Source: Advenella mimigardefordensis DPN7
GTDB lineage: Bacteria; Pseudomonadota; Gammaproteobacteria; Burkholderiales; Burkholderiaceae_B
Reading direction: 5' to 3'
DNA length: 64,000 bases
Assembly (NCBI RefSeq): GCF_000521505.1
Contig: NZ_CP003915.1
Location: 1,116,001 to 1,180,000 of the forward strand
Below the pieces are notes generated by a model. It was not told the DNA's origin and searched no databases. It was given only the letters and a program-made list of their open reading frames with translations. Shown here in pieces: positions 56,246 to 64,000 of this stretch. The number at the start of each line of letters is the position of its first letter. Position 1 is the first letter of the stretch. Position numbers and translations under genes: made by a program.

Positions 56246-56432
56246 GCACTTTCTCGCCTTCTTTCAGGCGGTATACGGTGCCACAATAAGGGCAGGCTGC
56301 CGAACCGGTTTTGCTTACGTCCAGAAAAACACGTGGATGCAGGCTCCAGGTGGGTGCATTCGGACCAGGGCAATAAACCGGCAGATCGCTTGCAGACACC
56401 TCGATGGGTGCCGTTTGTACTTGTGCTGACAT
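56235..56432 (-). CDS. CHCC-type zinc-finger protein
   Basis: A 65-residue protein with the zinc ligands C...H...CxxC in LPVYCPGPNAPTWSLHPRVFLDV and ACPYCGTVYRLKEGE. This fold is shared with the mitochondrial complex I subunit NDUFS6; bacterial members are mostly uncharacterised. It overlaps the NTF2-like gene by 11 bp. Confidence 0.85.
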   Translation of the reverse strand: MSAQVQTAPIEVSASDLPVYCPGPNAPTWSLHPRVFLDVSKTGSAACPYCGTVYRLKEGEKVHGH

Positions 56433-56709
56433 CAGTTACTTCCTAAAAAAGCGGAAAGATAGGGTATGCGCGCCGTGTAGACAGCGCGCGCCTGTATTTG
56501 GTCGAAAACAGCCTGAGTGTTGCCGCACAGCGTCACTTTACTCTGGCCGACTGGTGCTGACGTATTATATTTCTGCCTTATTGCAGGCGCAATGAGGATG
56601 AGTACGCTGCTTTTGCTAGAATTCCCAGCATATCTTCATGGTCTACGCCGTTATAAGGCATTCGTTCATACGCTATTGCTCAGCGTATTGTACAGCACAA
56701 GGAACTATT
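56433..56709. other. Divergent intergenic region between CHCC protein and azlC copy 2
   Basis: Nothing coding is seen in these 277 bp. The azlC ribosome site AAGGA lies at the right edge (56699-56703). Confidence 0.5.
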
Positions 56710-57474
56710 TTGTTTTCCCCGTTTATTCTTTTAGCGCGGGTTTTGCCTGCCGCCGGCGATGCGCACCGGCTGGCGCGTCAACAGGCCATCCAGCTCGGAA
56801 TGCGGGCGGTGGCGCCCCACCTGCTGGCCTTGTCTGCATGGGGATTTGTGTCTGGTGTTGCCATGGTCAATTACGGTTTGTCCTTCTGGCAGTCCATGAT
56901 CATGTCGGTGTGGGTGTATGCCGGGTCGGCTCAGCTCACGGCCTTGCCATTAATGGCGGCGGGTGCTCCGGTATGGATGGTGTTTCTGGCCGGCCTGATC
57001 GTAAATATCCGGTTTGTCATATTTGGTGCCACGCTTTATCCGTTTTTCGAGCGATACTCGCATTTCAAGCGGCTGGTACTCGGATATTTGCTGACCGATA
57101 TCAATTACGTGGTGTTTGTCAGTCTGTTCCGTCATGTTCGCCAGAAACGCCGCACGGTGTATGTCTGGACTTATCTGTCCATGGGCACGGCAATCGCGGC
57201 CGCATGGCAGTTAAGCACGCTGGCGGGGGTGCTGATCGGCGATCGCGTGCCGCGCGAGTGGTCGCTGGAGTTTGCCGGCGTGCTCACGCTGATGGCTGTC
57301 GTTATTCCGCTAATCAAGGGCCGGCCCATGCTGGTGACGGTGGTGGTGGCCGGTGCGGTAGCCTGGATCGGCCAGCCGCTACCGCTGCGCATGGGCCTGT
57401 TTATCGCCATTGTGGCCGGAATTGTTGCCGGGATTCTGTCTGAAAAAGCCATGACGAAGGGAGTGCGGGCATGA
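56710..57474 (+). CDS. azlC: AzlC family exporter, large subunit (copy 2)
   Basis: A 254-residue AzlC-family membrane protein. The core SAWGFVSGVAMVNYGLSFWQSMIMSVWVYAGSAQLTALPLMAAGAP and LIVNIRFVIFGATLYPFF are present. No ATG is well placed; TTG 56710 has AAGGA exactly 6 nt upstream and is my start. It overlaps azlD by 4 bp. It is clearly different from copy 1 at 32 kb, so it is an old paralogue with perhaps another substrate. Confidence 0.85.
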   Translation: MFSPFILLARVLPAAGDAHRLARQQAIQLGMRAVAPHLLALSAWGFVSGVAMVNYGLSFWQSMIMSVWVYAGSAQLTALPLMAAGAPVWMVFLAGLIVNIRFVIFGATLYPFFERYSHFKRLVLGYLLTDINYVVFVSLFRHVRQKRRTVYVWTYLSMGTAIAAAWQLSTLAGVLIGDRVPREWSLEFAGVLTLMAVVIPLIKGRPMLVTVVVAGAVAWIGQPLPLRMGLFIAIVAGIVAGILSEKAMTKGVRA

Positions 57475-57791
57475 GCGATACCTATATTGCGATTATCATT
57501 GTGCTCATGGGCATCGGTAGCCTGCTGACCCGCGCAGGCTATCTCATGCTGGGCCAGTATTTTCCCCTGAGCAAGACCGTCAGCCGGGGCCTGCGCTACG
57601 CGCCGGTTGCTGCCCTCACGGCCATTGTCGTGCCCAGTCTGCTGCCCTGGACGATGGGGGAGTGGCCGCAGTTGGGAGCCGAATTTTTTGCTGCGGTGGT
57701 GGCCGCCCTGGCGTTTTTGCGGGTACGCAATATTCTTTTCATGATTGCGGTCGGCATGGCCGTCTTGTGGCTTTTACGCTGGATTTTCTAA
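57471..57791 (+). CDS. azlD: AzlD family exporter, small subunit (copy 2)
   Basis: A 106-residue protein with four membrane segments (YIAIIIVLMGIGSLLTRAGYLM, LRYAPVAALTAIVVPSLLP, AVVAALAFLRVRNILFMIAVGMAVLWLLRW), of the AzlD family. It starts at ATG 57471, overlapping the azlC stop as ATGA, and completes the second exporter pair. Confidence 0.88.
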   Translation: MSDTYIAIIIVLMGIGSLLTRAGYLMLGQYFPLSKTVSRGLRYAPVAALTAIVVPSLLPWTMGEWPQLGAEFFAAVVAALAFLRVRNILFMIAVGMAVLWLLRWIF

Positions 57792-57897
57792 GGCTTTCTC
57801 CCTATTTACGCCCCAATGGGCATAGATGGGTACATGAGTAGAGTAAAATGTCGTTTTCGCGGCTTGCCGCAAGTTTCAGTTCCTTTACTTACACTTA

Positions 57898-59319
57898 ATG
57901 ACCGACGCCAATACCACTGCCTCCGGCAAAACCACCAGCTTCGAATCCTTTACCGAGGTCGGCCTGCACCCCGACCTGCTAAAGGCGGTGATGGCCAGTG
58001 GCTATACCAAGCCCACGCCCATCCAGGCACAGGCCATGCCGCTGATTATGGACGGGCGCGACATCATGGGCGCGGCTCAGACCGGCACCGGCAAAACCGC
58101 CGCGTTTACGCTGCCGCTGCTGCACCGGCTTATGCCAACGGCCAACAGCAGCATGTCGCCAGCCCGCCATCCGGTACGGGCTCTGATTCTGGCGCCAACA
58201 CGGGAACTGGCCGATCAGGTTGCCGAAAGCGTCAAACGCTACAGCCACAGCTCACCCTTGCGCGTGGCTGTTGTTTTTGGTGGAGTAGATATGAATGCCC
58301 AGCGCGACCAGTTGCGCAAGGGCTGCGAGCTGCTTATCGCCACCCCGGGACGGCTGCTGGATCACATTGAACAAAAGAACGTCAGCCTGAGCCAGGTGAG
58401 CGTGCTGGTGCTCGATGAAGCCGACCGCATGCTGGATATGGGCTTTATGCCCGATCTGGAGCGCATTGTCCGATTGCTGCCTAAACCGCGTCAAAGCCTG
58501 CTGTTCTCAGCGACCTTCAGTAATGAAATTCGCAAGCTGGCGCGCAGTTTCCTGAACAACCCGGTGGAAATCAATGTGGCGCCGCGTAATGCCACGGCCG
58601 AAACGGTCACACAGATTGCCTATCCGGTTGCGCCAAACGAAAAGAAAGCCGCCGTACTGTACACGCTTAAATCACGCAACCTGAGTCAGGTTATTGTTTT
58701 TGTCAACACCAAAATCGGCGCCAGCCGCGTTGCCCGCGAACTGGTTAGTGAAGGCATTAATGCTGAATCTATCCACGGCGATCGTTCTCAGGCCGAGCGT
58801 ATCAAAGCGCTTGAGGGCTTCAAATCCGGCGAAATTTCGGTATTGGTGGCAACCGATGTCGCGGCCAGGGGGTTGGACGTAGCTGGCCTGCCTTGCGTGA
58901 TCAATATGGATCTGCCCTTTAATGCCGAAGACTATGTTCATCGTATTGGTCGTACCGGCAGGGCTGGCGCAAAAGGCGAAGCCATCGCCTTTTACACGCA
59001 ATCCGATGAACGGCTGCTGGAAGATATTGAAAAGCTGATTAAAACACCGGTGCCCAGAGGCGTGCTCTCCATCCCCAGTGTTTTTCTGGCGCGCGGACAT
59101 CACCCGGTGCGCAACGCTGGGGGCAAACCGGAGCGCTTCAAGAAAACATTCCCTGCTTCGCGGGCTGCGCCTATCGATGATTTTTTCTTTCGTCCGTACG
59201 AGCCGAGCAAGCAAAAGGCCGAAACCGATACTTCATCGGCCACCCGGCGTCATGAAAGTCATGGGCCCAAACCCATGCTGGCCGTTTTGCTGGGCGGCCG
59301 TCCCCACCGCGAAAACTGA
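57898..59319 (+). CDS. rhlE: DEAD-box RNA helicase, RhlE-like
   Basis: A 473-residue ATP-dependent RNA helicase. Motifs in order: Q motif (FTEVGLHPDLLKAVMASGYTKPTPIQAQA), Walker A AQTGTGKT, Ia APTRELADQ, DEAD in VLVLDEADRMLDMGF, III SAT, and C-domain motifs IVFVNTK, VATDVAARGLDV, HRIGRTGRAG. The C-terminal 90 residues are basic and low in complexity, as usual for RhlE. Such helicases act in ribosome assembly and mRNA decay. Confidence 0.92.
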   Translation: MTDANTTASGKTTSFESFTEVGLHPDLLKAVMASGYTKPTPIQAQAMPLIMDGRDIMGAAQTGTGKTAAFTLPLLHRLMPTANSSMSPARHPVRALILAPTRELADQVAESVKRYSHSSPLRVAVVFGGVDMNAQRDQLRKGCELLIATPGRLLDHIEQKNVSLSQVSVLVLDEADRMLDMGFMPDLERIVRLLPKPRQSLLFSATFSNEIRKLARSFLNNPVEINVAPRNATAETVTQIAYPVAPNEKKAAVLYTLKSRNLSQVIVFVNTKIGASRVARELVSEGINAESIHGDRSQAERIKALEGFKSGEISVLVATDVAARGLDVAGLPCVINMDLPFNAEDYVHRIGRTGRAGAKGEAIAFYTQSDERLLEDIEKLIKTPVPRGVLSIPSVFLARGHHPVRNAGGKPERFKKTFPASRAAPIDDFFFRPYEPSKQKAETDTSSATRRHESHGPKPMLAVLLGGRPHREN

Positions 59320-59503
59320 TGTTTCAGCCGCGTTCAAATACTTGAAACTGCGGCTCACTCTTCCCATATTCCTGTTTAAATCAAGGTTGTGGCTGCGCGG
59401 CATCAAGTGTGCCGTATGCTGGCCTCGCACCTGCCGGGCCCCGCGCTCGCCGGTGGTCTTGCACAATTGTGTCAGCTCAGGTGTGGTCAGTGCTGATGGT
59501 CGC

Positions 59504-59890
59504 TCAGGCCGATGCGGCCAGCAGCGTACGCAGGTCGGCGGGCCCGTCGGCGAGCGTATCTGGGTCGTCGTTCACGGCCTGCAGCATCCGTTCCAGGTGG
59601 CTGATGTAAGGTAGCATGGTGCCGAAAAACCGGGTTTGCCCCCCGGTCTGGATCAGCAGGGTGGGGAAGTTTTCCACATCCAGGTCATCCAGCAGTTCGG
59701 GATTGTCTTCAACATCAATCCACAGGAACAGATGCTGGGGATAGCGTTCACTCATGCCCTGGAAGGCTTCGTGATAATCGCCGCAAGTATCGCACCAGGC
59801 GGCGCAGTAACAGGCAATCAGCCATGTGTCGGGATTGTCCAGCGCCTGGAGCAACTGGGGAATGTGCTGGCCGGGGGTTTGAATGAACAT
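59504..59890 (-). CDS. Thioredoxin-like protein
   Basis: A 128-residue thioredoxin-fold protein with the active site WCDTC (in YCAAWCDTCGDYHEAF), the cis-Pro loop VENFPTLLIQTGGQ, and no signal peptide, so it is cytosolic. The first 15 residues and the C-terminal 25 are outside the fold. A dithiol reductase role is likely but the partner is unknown. It is divergent from the EI24 gene by 88 bp. Confidence 0.82.
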   Translation of the reverse strand: MFIQTPGQHIPQLLQALDNPDTWLIACYCAAWCDTCGDYHEAFQGMSERYPQHLFLWIDVEDNPELLDDLDVENFPTLLIQTGGQTRFFGTMLPYISHLERMLQAVNDDPDTLADGPADLRTLLAASA

Positions 59891-59978
59891 AGTGATTCTG
59901 CAAATGAATAACGGGTAACGGCTGATGGAAAACGCCTGGATCTGAAACCGGGTACGCCATCGCGCAAAAGGGAAAGTT

Positions 59979-60791
59979 ATGCAAAATAGTACACCATTCG
60001 GACAGCAATCAGAAAGCGTTCCATCGCCCTACGAGGGGGTCGGGCGCGCTTTCGGGCGTGCGCTGGTCTCGCAACTGCAGCCACGCATGTTGCTGGCGTT
60101 GTTGCTGCCATTTGCCGCCGCGCTGATTGCCATGCTGTTTTTTGCGCGGTTTCTGTGGGGACCGGTGGCCGATTGGCTGAATCTGTTTGTGACTCAGTCG
60201 GAGATGATGACGGATATGGAAAGCTGGATGGCCGGCGTCGGGCTGTTTTCCCTGACGGTCTATGTGGTGCATATTCTGGTGTTTGTCATTATGGTCACGC
60301 TGGGCAGCAGTATAGGCTTGCTGATTGCTGCTGTGCTGGTCATGCCCATGGTGGTCGGCCATGTTGCGCGCACCGATTATCCGGAACTGGATCGCCGTGG
60401 CCGCCAGGTCTTTGTGTCAAGCATGGTCAATTCGATCAAAGTCGTGCTGGTTTTTATCGCAGGCTGGGTGATCACGCTGCCGCTGTGGCTCATCCCGCCG
60501 GTAGCCGTGTTGTTGCATGTATTCTGGTGGGCATATGCTTTTACTCATATGCTGCGGTTTGATGCGCTGGTTGAGCACGCCACGGAGCAGGAGCGGGCGC
60601 AGGTCATCGCTCGCCGGCGCGGTGGCGGCTGGCTGATCGGAACGATTTGTGCCATCCTCAACCTGATTCCCCTCACATGGATCGTATTGCCGGTATTTAC
60701 TTCCCTGGTATATGCGCACCATGGTCTGGCTGCCCTGGCTGAACAACGTCGGAACAGCCCGCCGCTATTATCGGCACAGGCCGGTCTTTAG
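59979..60791 (+). CDS. EI24 domain membrane protein
   Basis: A 270-residue membrane protein with four or five helices of the EI24 (CysZ-related) family: MLLALLLPFAAALIAMLFFARFLWGPV, VYVVHILVFVIMVTLGSSIGLLIAAVLVMPMVVGHVA, VLVFIAGWVITLPLWLIPPVAVLLHVFWWAY, GTICAILNLIPLTWIVLPVFTSLVYAH. E. coli CysZ imports sulphate; this member is too diverged to assume that. Confidence 0.8.
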   Translation: MQNSTPFGQQSESVPSPYEGVGRAFGRALVSQLQPRMLLALLLPFAAALIAMLFFARFLWGPVADWLNLFVTQSEMMTDMESWMAGVGLFSLTVYVVHILVFVIMVTLGSSIGLLIAAVLVMPMVVGHVARTDYPELDRRGRQVFVSSMVNSIKVVLVFIAGWVITLPLWLIPPVAVLLHVFWWAYAFTHMLRFDALVEHATEQERAQVIARRRGGGWLIGTICAILNLIPLTWIVLPVFTSLVYAHHGLAALAEQRRNSPPLLSAQAGL

Positions 60792-60839
60792 CGTTAGAAT
60801 AGCGTCATCCCGAGATGGGCCAATAACAGGATGAGCATT

Positions 60840-61649
60840 ATGAACGATAAGGCAGCACGTAAAATCAGTTTGATCATTGTGGGCGACGAGATTCTCTCCG
60901 GCCGCCGTCAGGACAAACATCTGTCCAGAATCATCGAACTGCTTACCGCGCGAGGCATGCAACTGTCGCGCGCTGAATTTTTGCCGGACGATCTTGAAAC
61001 CCTGATTGCGGCCTACAAACGCAGTTTCGCTTCGGGCGATATTGTATTCTCCAGTGGCGGTATCGGTGCCACGCCCGATGACAAAACCCGCACGGCGGTC
61101 GCCCAGGCGCTGGGCGTAGAGCTGGCCCTGCATCCGGAAGCGGAAAGACTGATTACAGAACGCTTTGCGCAGCTGGCGCAGGAAGGGCGCGGCACGCACG
61201 ATCCTGGCTCGCCCGAGAACCAGCGTCGACTGGCCATGGGCGTGTTTCCGGTCGGCTCGGAGATTGTGCCCAATCCCTATAACCGCATCCCGGGTTTCTT
61301 CATCCAAGATCACACCTTTGTTCCGGGATTTCCGGAAATGGCCTGGCCCATGGTGGAATGGACGCTGGATAATCGCTATGCAGATTATCAGCATCTGCGC
61401 CAACTGGTCTCGCATAATATTCTGGCCTACGGTGTGCCTGAGTCGCGTATTACACCTGCGTTGGAGCATATTGAAACCAACTGGGCCGGTGTCAGCACAT
61501 TCAGCCTGCCAACAATGGGCCAGGGTGCGGGCGCATATATTGATCTGGGCGTCAAAGGAGAAGAGCCTGCCGCCACGGCAGCGTTCGACTATCTGAAAGG
61601 CGAGATACTGCGTGTGGGTGGTCGTTTTCATCCGGATAAACCCGTATAA
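60840..61649 (+). CDS. MoCF (molybdopterin-binding-like) domain protein, CinA-N type
   Basis: A 269-residue protein with the MoaB/Mog-like fold found at the N-terminus of CinA: LIIVGDEILSGRRQDKHLSRIIELL, DIVFSSGGIGATPDDKTRTAVAQALG, NPYNRIPGFFIQDHTFVPGFPEMAWPM. It lacks the C-terminal amidase domain of full CinA. ATG 60840 is chosen because AACAGG lies 9 nt before it; ATG 60831 abuts that site. Family members act on nucleotides or molybdopterin; no more can be said. It lies 48 bp after the EI24 gene. Confidence 0.82.
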   Translation: MNDKAARKISLIIVGDEILSGRRQDKHLSRIIELLTARGMQLSRAEFLPDDLETLIAAYKRSFASGDIVFSSGGIGATPDDKTRTAVAQALGVELALHPEAERLITERFAQLAQEGRGTHDPGSPENQRRLAMGVFPVGSEIVPNPYNRIPGFFIQDHTFVPGFPEMAWPMVEWTLDNRYADYQHLRQLVSHNILAYGVPESRITPALEHIETNWAGVSTFSLPTMGQGAGAYIDLGVKGEEPAATAAFDYLKGEILRVGGRFHPDKPV

Positions 61650-61722
61650 GCCACCAGATTGTCGTATCTAAAAGAAAATCTGACAATGTGTGGTTTTTAT
61701 TTTTCACGATATGATATAAAAT

Positions 61723-61739
61723 ATATTGCACTGCAATAT
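61723..61739. promoter_or_regulatory. 17-bp palindrome upstream of the IclR gene, possible autoregulatory operator
   Basis: ATATTGCA-C-TGCAATAT is a perfect 8-bp inverted repeat 16 bp before the IclR-family ATG. It lies in an AT-rich promoter-like region (61700-61740), as expected for an IclR autorepressor site. Confidence 0.5.
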
Positions 61740-61755
61740 TCTGGCTCCAACGATC

Positions 61756-62562
61756 ATGTCAAACCGGCTCTTAATGACGCAGGCGGCGTCCGATTCCGAT
61801 AAAGCGAGTGCTGTTTCCGGTATCAGTATCCAGGTACTGGAACGCACTATGAAGGTCCTGGATGTCCTGGCAGACCAGCCACATCCGGTCTCCCTGAAGG
61901 ACATCGCGGCGCTCACGGCGCTGCACGCATCAACTGCCCACCGCATCCTGAATGATCTGGCGGTCGGTCGCTACGTTGAGCGCGTAAATAATGGCATGTA
62001 TCAATTGGGTATCCGGCTTCTGGAGCTGGGCGCACTGGTCAAAGACCGCCTGAATGTGCGCGATGTGGCGCACGATCATCTGCAAACACTACACCATCTC
62101 ACCGGGCAAACGGTGAATCTGTCTATCCAGCAGGGCGATGATATTGTCTATATCGACCGCGCCTGGAGCGAGCGTTCCGGCATGCAGGTAGTACGAGCGA
62201 TTGGCGGGCGAGCGCCGCTGCATCTCACCTCGGTAGGTAAACTCTTTCTGGCTTCGTCAGACGCACGCTACGTGCGCGCCTATGCAACGCGCACGGGGCT
62301 ATCAGGCAATACCCGCAACAGTCTTACCGACCTGGATCGCCTTGAGCGTGACCTGAGCTTTGTGCGCCGCCATGGCTACGCCCGGGATAACGAGGAGCTT
62401 GAACTGGGGGTCCGCTGCATTTCCGCCGGCATCTACGACGATTCGGGCAAACTGGTGGCCGGGCTGTCCATTTCTGCACCTGCAGAGCGGCTGCAGGAAG
62501 AGTGGGTGGAAATGCTGGTAAGCACTGCAGCAAAAATATCCGCTGCGCTGGGATACGAGTAA
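61756..62562 (+). CDS. IclR family transcriptional regulator
   Basis: A 268-residue regulator. The N-terminal winged helix-turn-helix is ISIQVLERTMKVLDVLADQPHPVSLKDIAALTALHASTAHRILNDLAVGRYVER, and the C-terminal GAF-like effector domain has the family segments VNLSIQQGDDIVYIDRAWSERSGMQVVRAIGGRAPLHLTSVGKLFLA and LELGVRCISAGIYDDSGKLVAGLSISAPAERL. ATG 61756 is used over the TTG at 61726, which lies in the palindrome. No catabolic genes adjoin it, so the target pathway is unknown. Confidence 0.9.
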   Translation: MSNRLLMTQAASDSDKASAVSGISIQVLERTMKVLDVLADQPHPVSLKDIAALTALHASTAHRILNDLAVGRYVERVNNGMYQLGIRLLELGALVKDRLNVRDVAHDHLQTLHHLTGQTVNLSIQQGDDIVYIDRAWSERSGMQVVRAIGGRAPLHLTSVGKLFLASSDARYVRAYATRTGLSGNTRNSLTDLDRLERDLSFVRRHGYARDNEELELGVRCISAGIYDDSGKLVAGLSISAPAERLQEEWVEMLVSTAAKISAALGYE

Positions 62563-62688
62563 TCCCGGCGCGAAGTGGCTACAGGTGTCTGAGTGCCCTT
62601 GACGCCTCTTTTGCGTGTCACGGCGCAGTCACAACTTTCATATAATATTCAATAAATTATCGCATTCTTGCGGCGGGAAAAGCAGATT
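62563..62688. other. Gap after IclR gene
   Basis: Nothing coding is seen; a short imperfect GCGTC/GACGC pairing near 62600 has no T-tract. The stretch leads into the phasin promoter region. Confidence 0.4.
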
Positions 62689-62760
62689 TTGTTGCGATGC
62701 ACAAAAAATACTTGACCGGCTAAAAATGATGTGTATAATTTGAATTGTGCAATGCAACAA
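62689..62760 (+). promoter_or_regulatory. Phasin promoter flanked by an inverted pair of 16-bp motifs
   Basis: Promoter: TTGACC (62712-62717), 16-bp spacer, TATAAT (62734-62739). Upstream lies TTGTTGCGATGCACAA (62689-62704); downstream lies TTGTGCAATGCAACAA (62745-62760), whose reverse complement TTGTTGCATTGCACAA matches the first at 14 of 16 positions. The placement around the -35 and the transcription start fits repression by DNA looping or two bound dimers. PhaR-type repressors are known to control phasin genes, so PhaR is my candidate. Confidence 0.65.
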
Positions 62761-62899
62761 CAAAAGGGTGGCTGGATAGAGCCCGGGAAGTGAAAAAGAC
62801 ATTGCCGCCGATGCAGCAAACTGTTTCAGCAGGCGCCTGCCGTACTCAATGTCCAGGTCCTGCATAACTTAATACCGAACTATCTACCGAGGATATATC

Positions 62900-63481
62900 A
62901 TGAGCGCCATTCCACAACATATTATCGATCGTCAAAAATCTGCTTTGAACGCTGCTGTTGCTGTTCAGGGTTCTCTGTTTGGCGGTTTCGAAAAGCTGGT
63001 TGACCTGAACCTGAAAGTCATCAAAGCCACTCTGGGTGAAGTTGCAGAACAAACTCAGCAAGTTGCTGAACTGAAAGACCCACAAGAAGCAGCTGCTTAT
63101 GTGTCTTCACTGGCTCAGCCTAACTCTGAGAAAGCCATCGCCTATACCAAACACGTATATGACATCGTTTCCGGCGTTAGCAATGAGCTGATCAAACTGA
63201 CAGAAGCTCAGGTTGCTGAAGGTCAGCAACAGGTTTCTGAAGCCATCGACCAACTGGCCAAAAACGCACCTACAGGTTCTGAAAGTGCCGTTGCGCTGAT
63301 GAAATCATCACTGGCAACTGTCTCAACAGCCTATGATTCAATGAACAAAGCTGCCAAACAGGCTGCTGAGGTTGCTGAGTCTAATATCTCTGCCGCAACC
63401 AACGCAACCATCAAGGCAACTGAGACAGCCACTAAAGCAGCGGCAACAGCCAGCCGTTCAACTGCCCGTCGCCAGGCTTAA
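62900..63481 (+). CDS. phaP: Phasin family protein
   Basis: A 193-residue phasin, the amphipathic protein that coats polyhydroxyalkanoate granules. The family segment is QKSALNAAVAVQGSLFGGFEKLVDLNLKVIKATLGEVAEQTQQVAELKDPQEAAAYVSS, followed by long helices and an Ala/Thr/Lys-rich tail (ATIKATETATKAAATASRSTARRQA). GAGG lies 8 nt before ATG 62900, with a 5' leader of about 150 nt. Codon use is biased to strongly expressed types (CTG, GTT, GCT, GAA). It implies that the cell makes PHA; synthase genes are not in the window. Confidence 0.93.
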   Translation: MSAIPQHIIDRQKSALNAAVAVQGSLFGGFEKLVDLNLKVIKATLGEVAEQTQQVAELKDPQEAAAYVSSLAQPNSEKAIAYTKHVYDIVSGVSNELIKLTEAQVAEGQQQVSEAIDQLAKNAPTGSESAVALMKSSLATVSTAYDSMNKAAKQAAEVAESNISAATNATIKATETATKAAATASRSTARRQA

Positions 63482-63522
63482 TCGGCAACAGGAACGGGTG
63501 GGTGCTGCGGCGCTGCCCGGGT

Positions 63523-63560
63523 AAAAAACAGCCCTTGCATTTTGCAGGGCTGTTTTTTTT
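63523..63560. terminator. Bidirectional terminator between phaP and pyrD
   Basis: AAAAAACAGCCCT (63523-63535) pairs with AGGGCTGTTTTTT (63546-63558), a perfect 13-bp stem with a 10-nt loop, followed by more T. It serves phaP and, read on the other strand, pyrD. Confidence 0.92.
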
Positions 63561-63582
63561 CGCGTGTGATATTCGGCAGTCT

Positions 63583-64000
63583 TCAGGTAGTGGCAGACGC
63601 AGGCTGGCTTATCTGCGCAATCGCTTTTACACATTCGTCCACCAGCACAGGGCCGCGGTAGATCAGTCCGGTGTAGAGCTGAATGGCATTGGCGCCTGCC
63701 TGCACTTTTTCGGCTGCCTGAGCACCTTCCATAATGCCACCCACGCCGATAATGGGAAAGTCGGCCGCCAGTTCCCGGCGCAGACCCTGAATTACTTTGA
63801 GTGAGGCTTCATGCACCGGCATGCCCGACAGGCCGCCTTTTTCCTTGGCATGGGGTAAGCCGTTAACGCCTTTGCGCGATAGGGTGGTATTGGTGGCAAT
63901 GACGCCATCGATTTCGTATTGAGGCAATAATGCGGCGATAGTGGCAACCTGATTGGCATCCAGATCGGGCGCGATTTTTACCACAACAGGCACGGCCCGG
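63583..64000 (-). CDS. pyrD: Dihydroorotate dehydrogenase (quinone), C-terminal part (5' end outside window)
   Basis: The visible 138 residues are the C-terminal half of class 2 PyrD, the membrane-linked FMN enzyme that oxidises dihydroorotate to orotate in pyrimidine synthesis. Family landmarks: [83 protein letters not shown]. The last motif binds the FMN phosphate. The frame stays open to the window edge; the ATG at 63993 is internal. Confidence 0.94.
   Translation of the reverse strand, partial: RAVPVVVKIAPDLDANQVATIAALLPQYEIDGVIATNTTLSRKGVNGLPHAKEKGGLSGMPVHEASLKVIQGLRRELAADFPIIGVGGIMEGAQAAEKVQAGANAIQLYTGLIYRGPVLVDECVKAIAQISQPASATT

Noticed and set aside
59326..59360. Imperfect hairpin after rhlE (AGCCGC...GCGGCT)
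   Set aside because: The stem has an internal bulge and no T-run, so I do not call a terminator.

Overview
The window reads as a stretch of chromosome from a beta-proteobacterium of the order Burkholderiales, most likely family Alcaligenaceae. An Advenella-like or Bordetella relative is my best guess, but I cannot fix the genus. The reasons are the gene order ftsZ, lpxC, dciA/DUF721, M23 peptidase, secA, a five-gene haem-uptake operon laid out like Bordetella bhuRSTUV, a PHA phasin, and the ruvC/ruvA/purH/fis/dusB/ubiH-type block. Coding density is high and base composition is moderately GC-rich, with one clear AT-rich exception at about 13.7-14.9 kb.

Layout. 0-6.4 kb: end of the division/cell-wall cluster (ftsZ 3' end, lpxC, dciA, M23 endopeptidase, secA), closed by a strong bidirectional terminator facing mgtE. 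6.4-13.4 kb: mgtE and suhB on the minus strand, then a MnmC whose methyltransferase half looks dead and a GH31 protein that has lost both catalytic acids. 13.4-15 kb: tRNA-Lys(UUU) with a near-consensus promoter, followed by an AT-rich two-gene cassette of unknown function. 15-22 kb: MFS transporter, SDR and aldehyde dehydrogenase pair, sodC, patatin-like lipoprotein, rraA. 22-28.4 kb: Fur-controlled haem uptake operon (receptor, HemS-like factor, HmuTUV). 29-35.9 kb: acnA, azlCD copy 1, thiO-thiS-thiG, an exported orphan. 36-43 kb: recQ, polysaccharide deacetylase, then a siderophore uptake unit (FhuF-like reductase and TonB receptor, divergent from an AraC regulator, Fur box between). 43-53 kb: one long minus-strand series, ubiH-like, dusB, fis, purH, ruvC, ruvA and ruvB, with a dctPQM TRAP transporter sitting between ruvA and ruvB. 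53-64 kb: TM2-like membrane protein, CtaG-like protein, YheT hydrolase, NTF2-like and CHCC zinc-finger proteins, azlCD copy 2, rhlE helicase, thioredoxin-like protein, EI24 protein, MoCF-domain protein, IclR regulator, phasin, and the 3' part of pyrD.

Iron is the clearest physiological theme. Haem is imported and handled by the 22-28 kb operon, and ferric siderophore is imported and reduced by the 39-42 kb unit, each with a Fur-box-like site at its promoter. A second theme is structural: at least seven intergenic places carry short tandem duplications (9-16 bp units, two to three copies) of unrelated sequence, one of them duplicating a start codon and one lying inside the haem operon.

I found no CRISPR array, no intact insertion sequence, no rRNA and no complete prophage. 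The best candidates for something undescribed are the AT-rich cassette beside tRNA-Lys, the two degenerate enzymes (MnmC N-domain, GH31), the A7 frameshift at the end of dctP, and the inverted motif pair around the phasin promoter.
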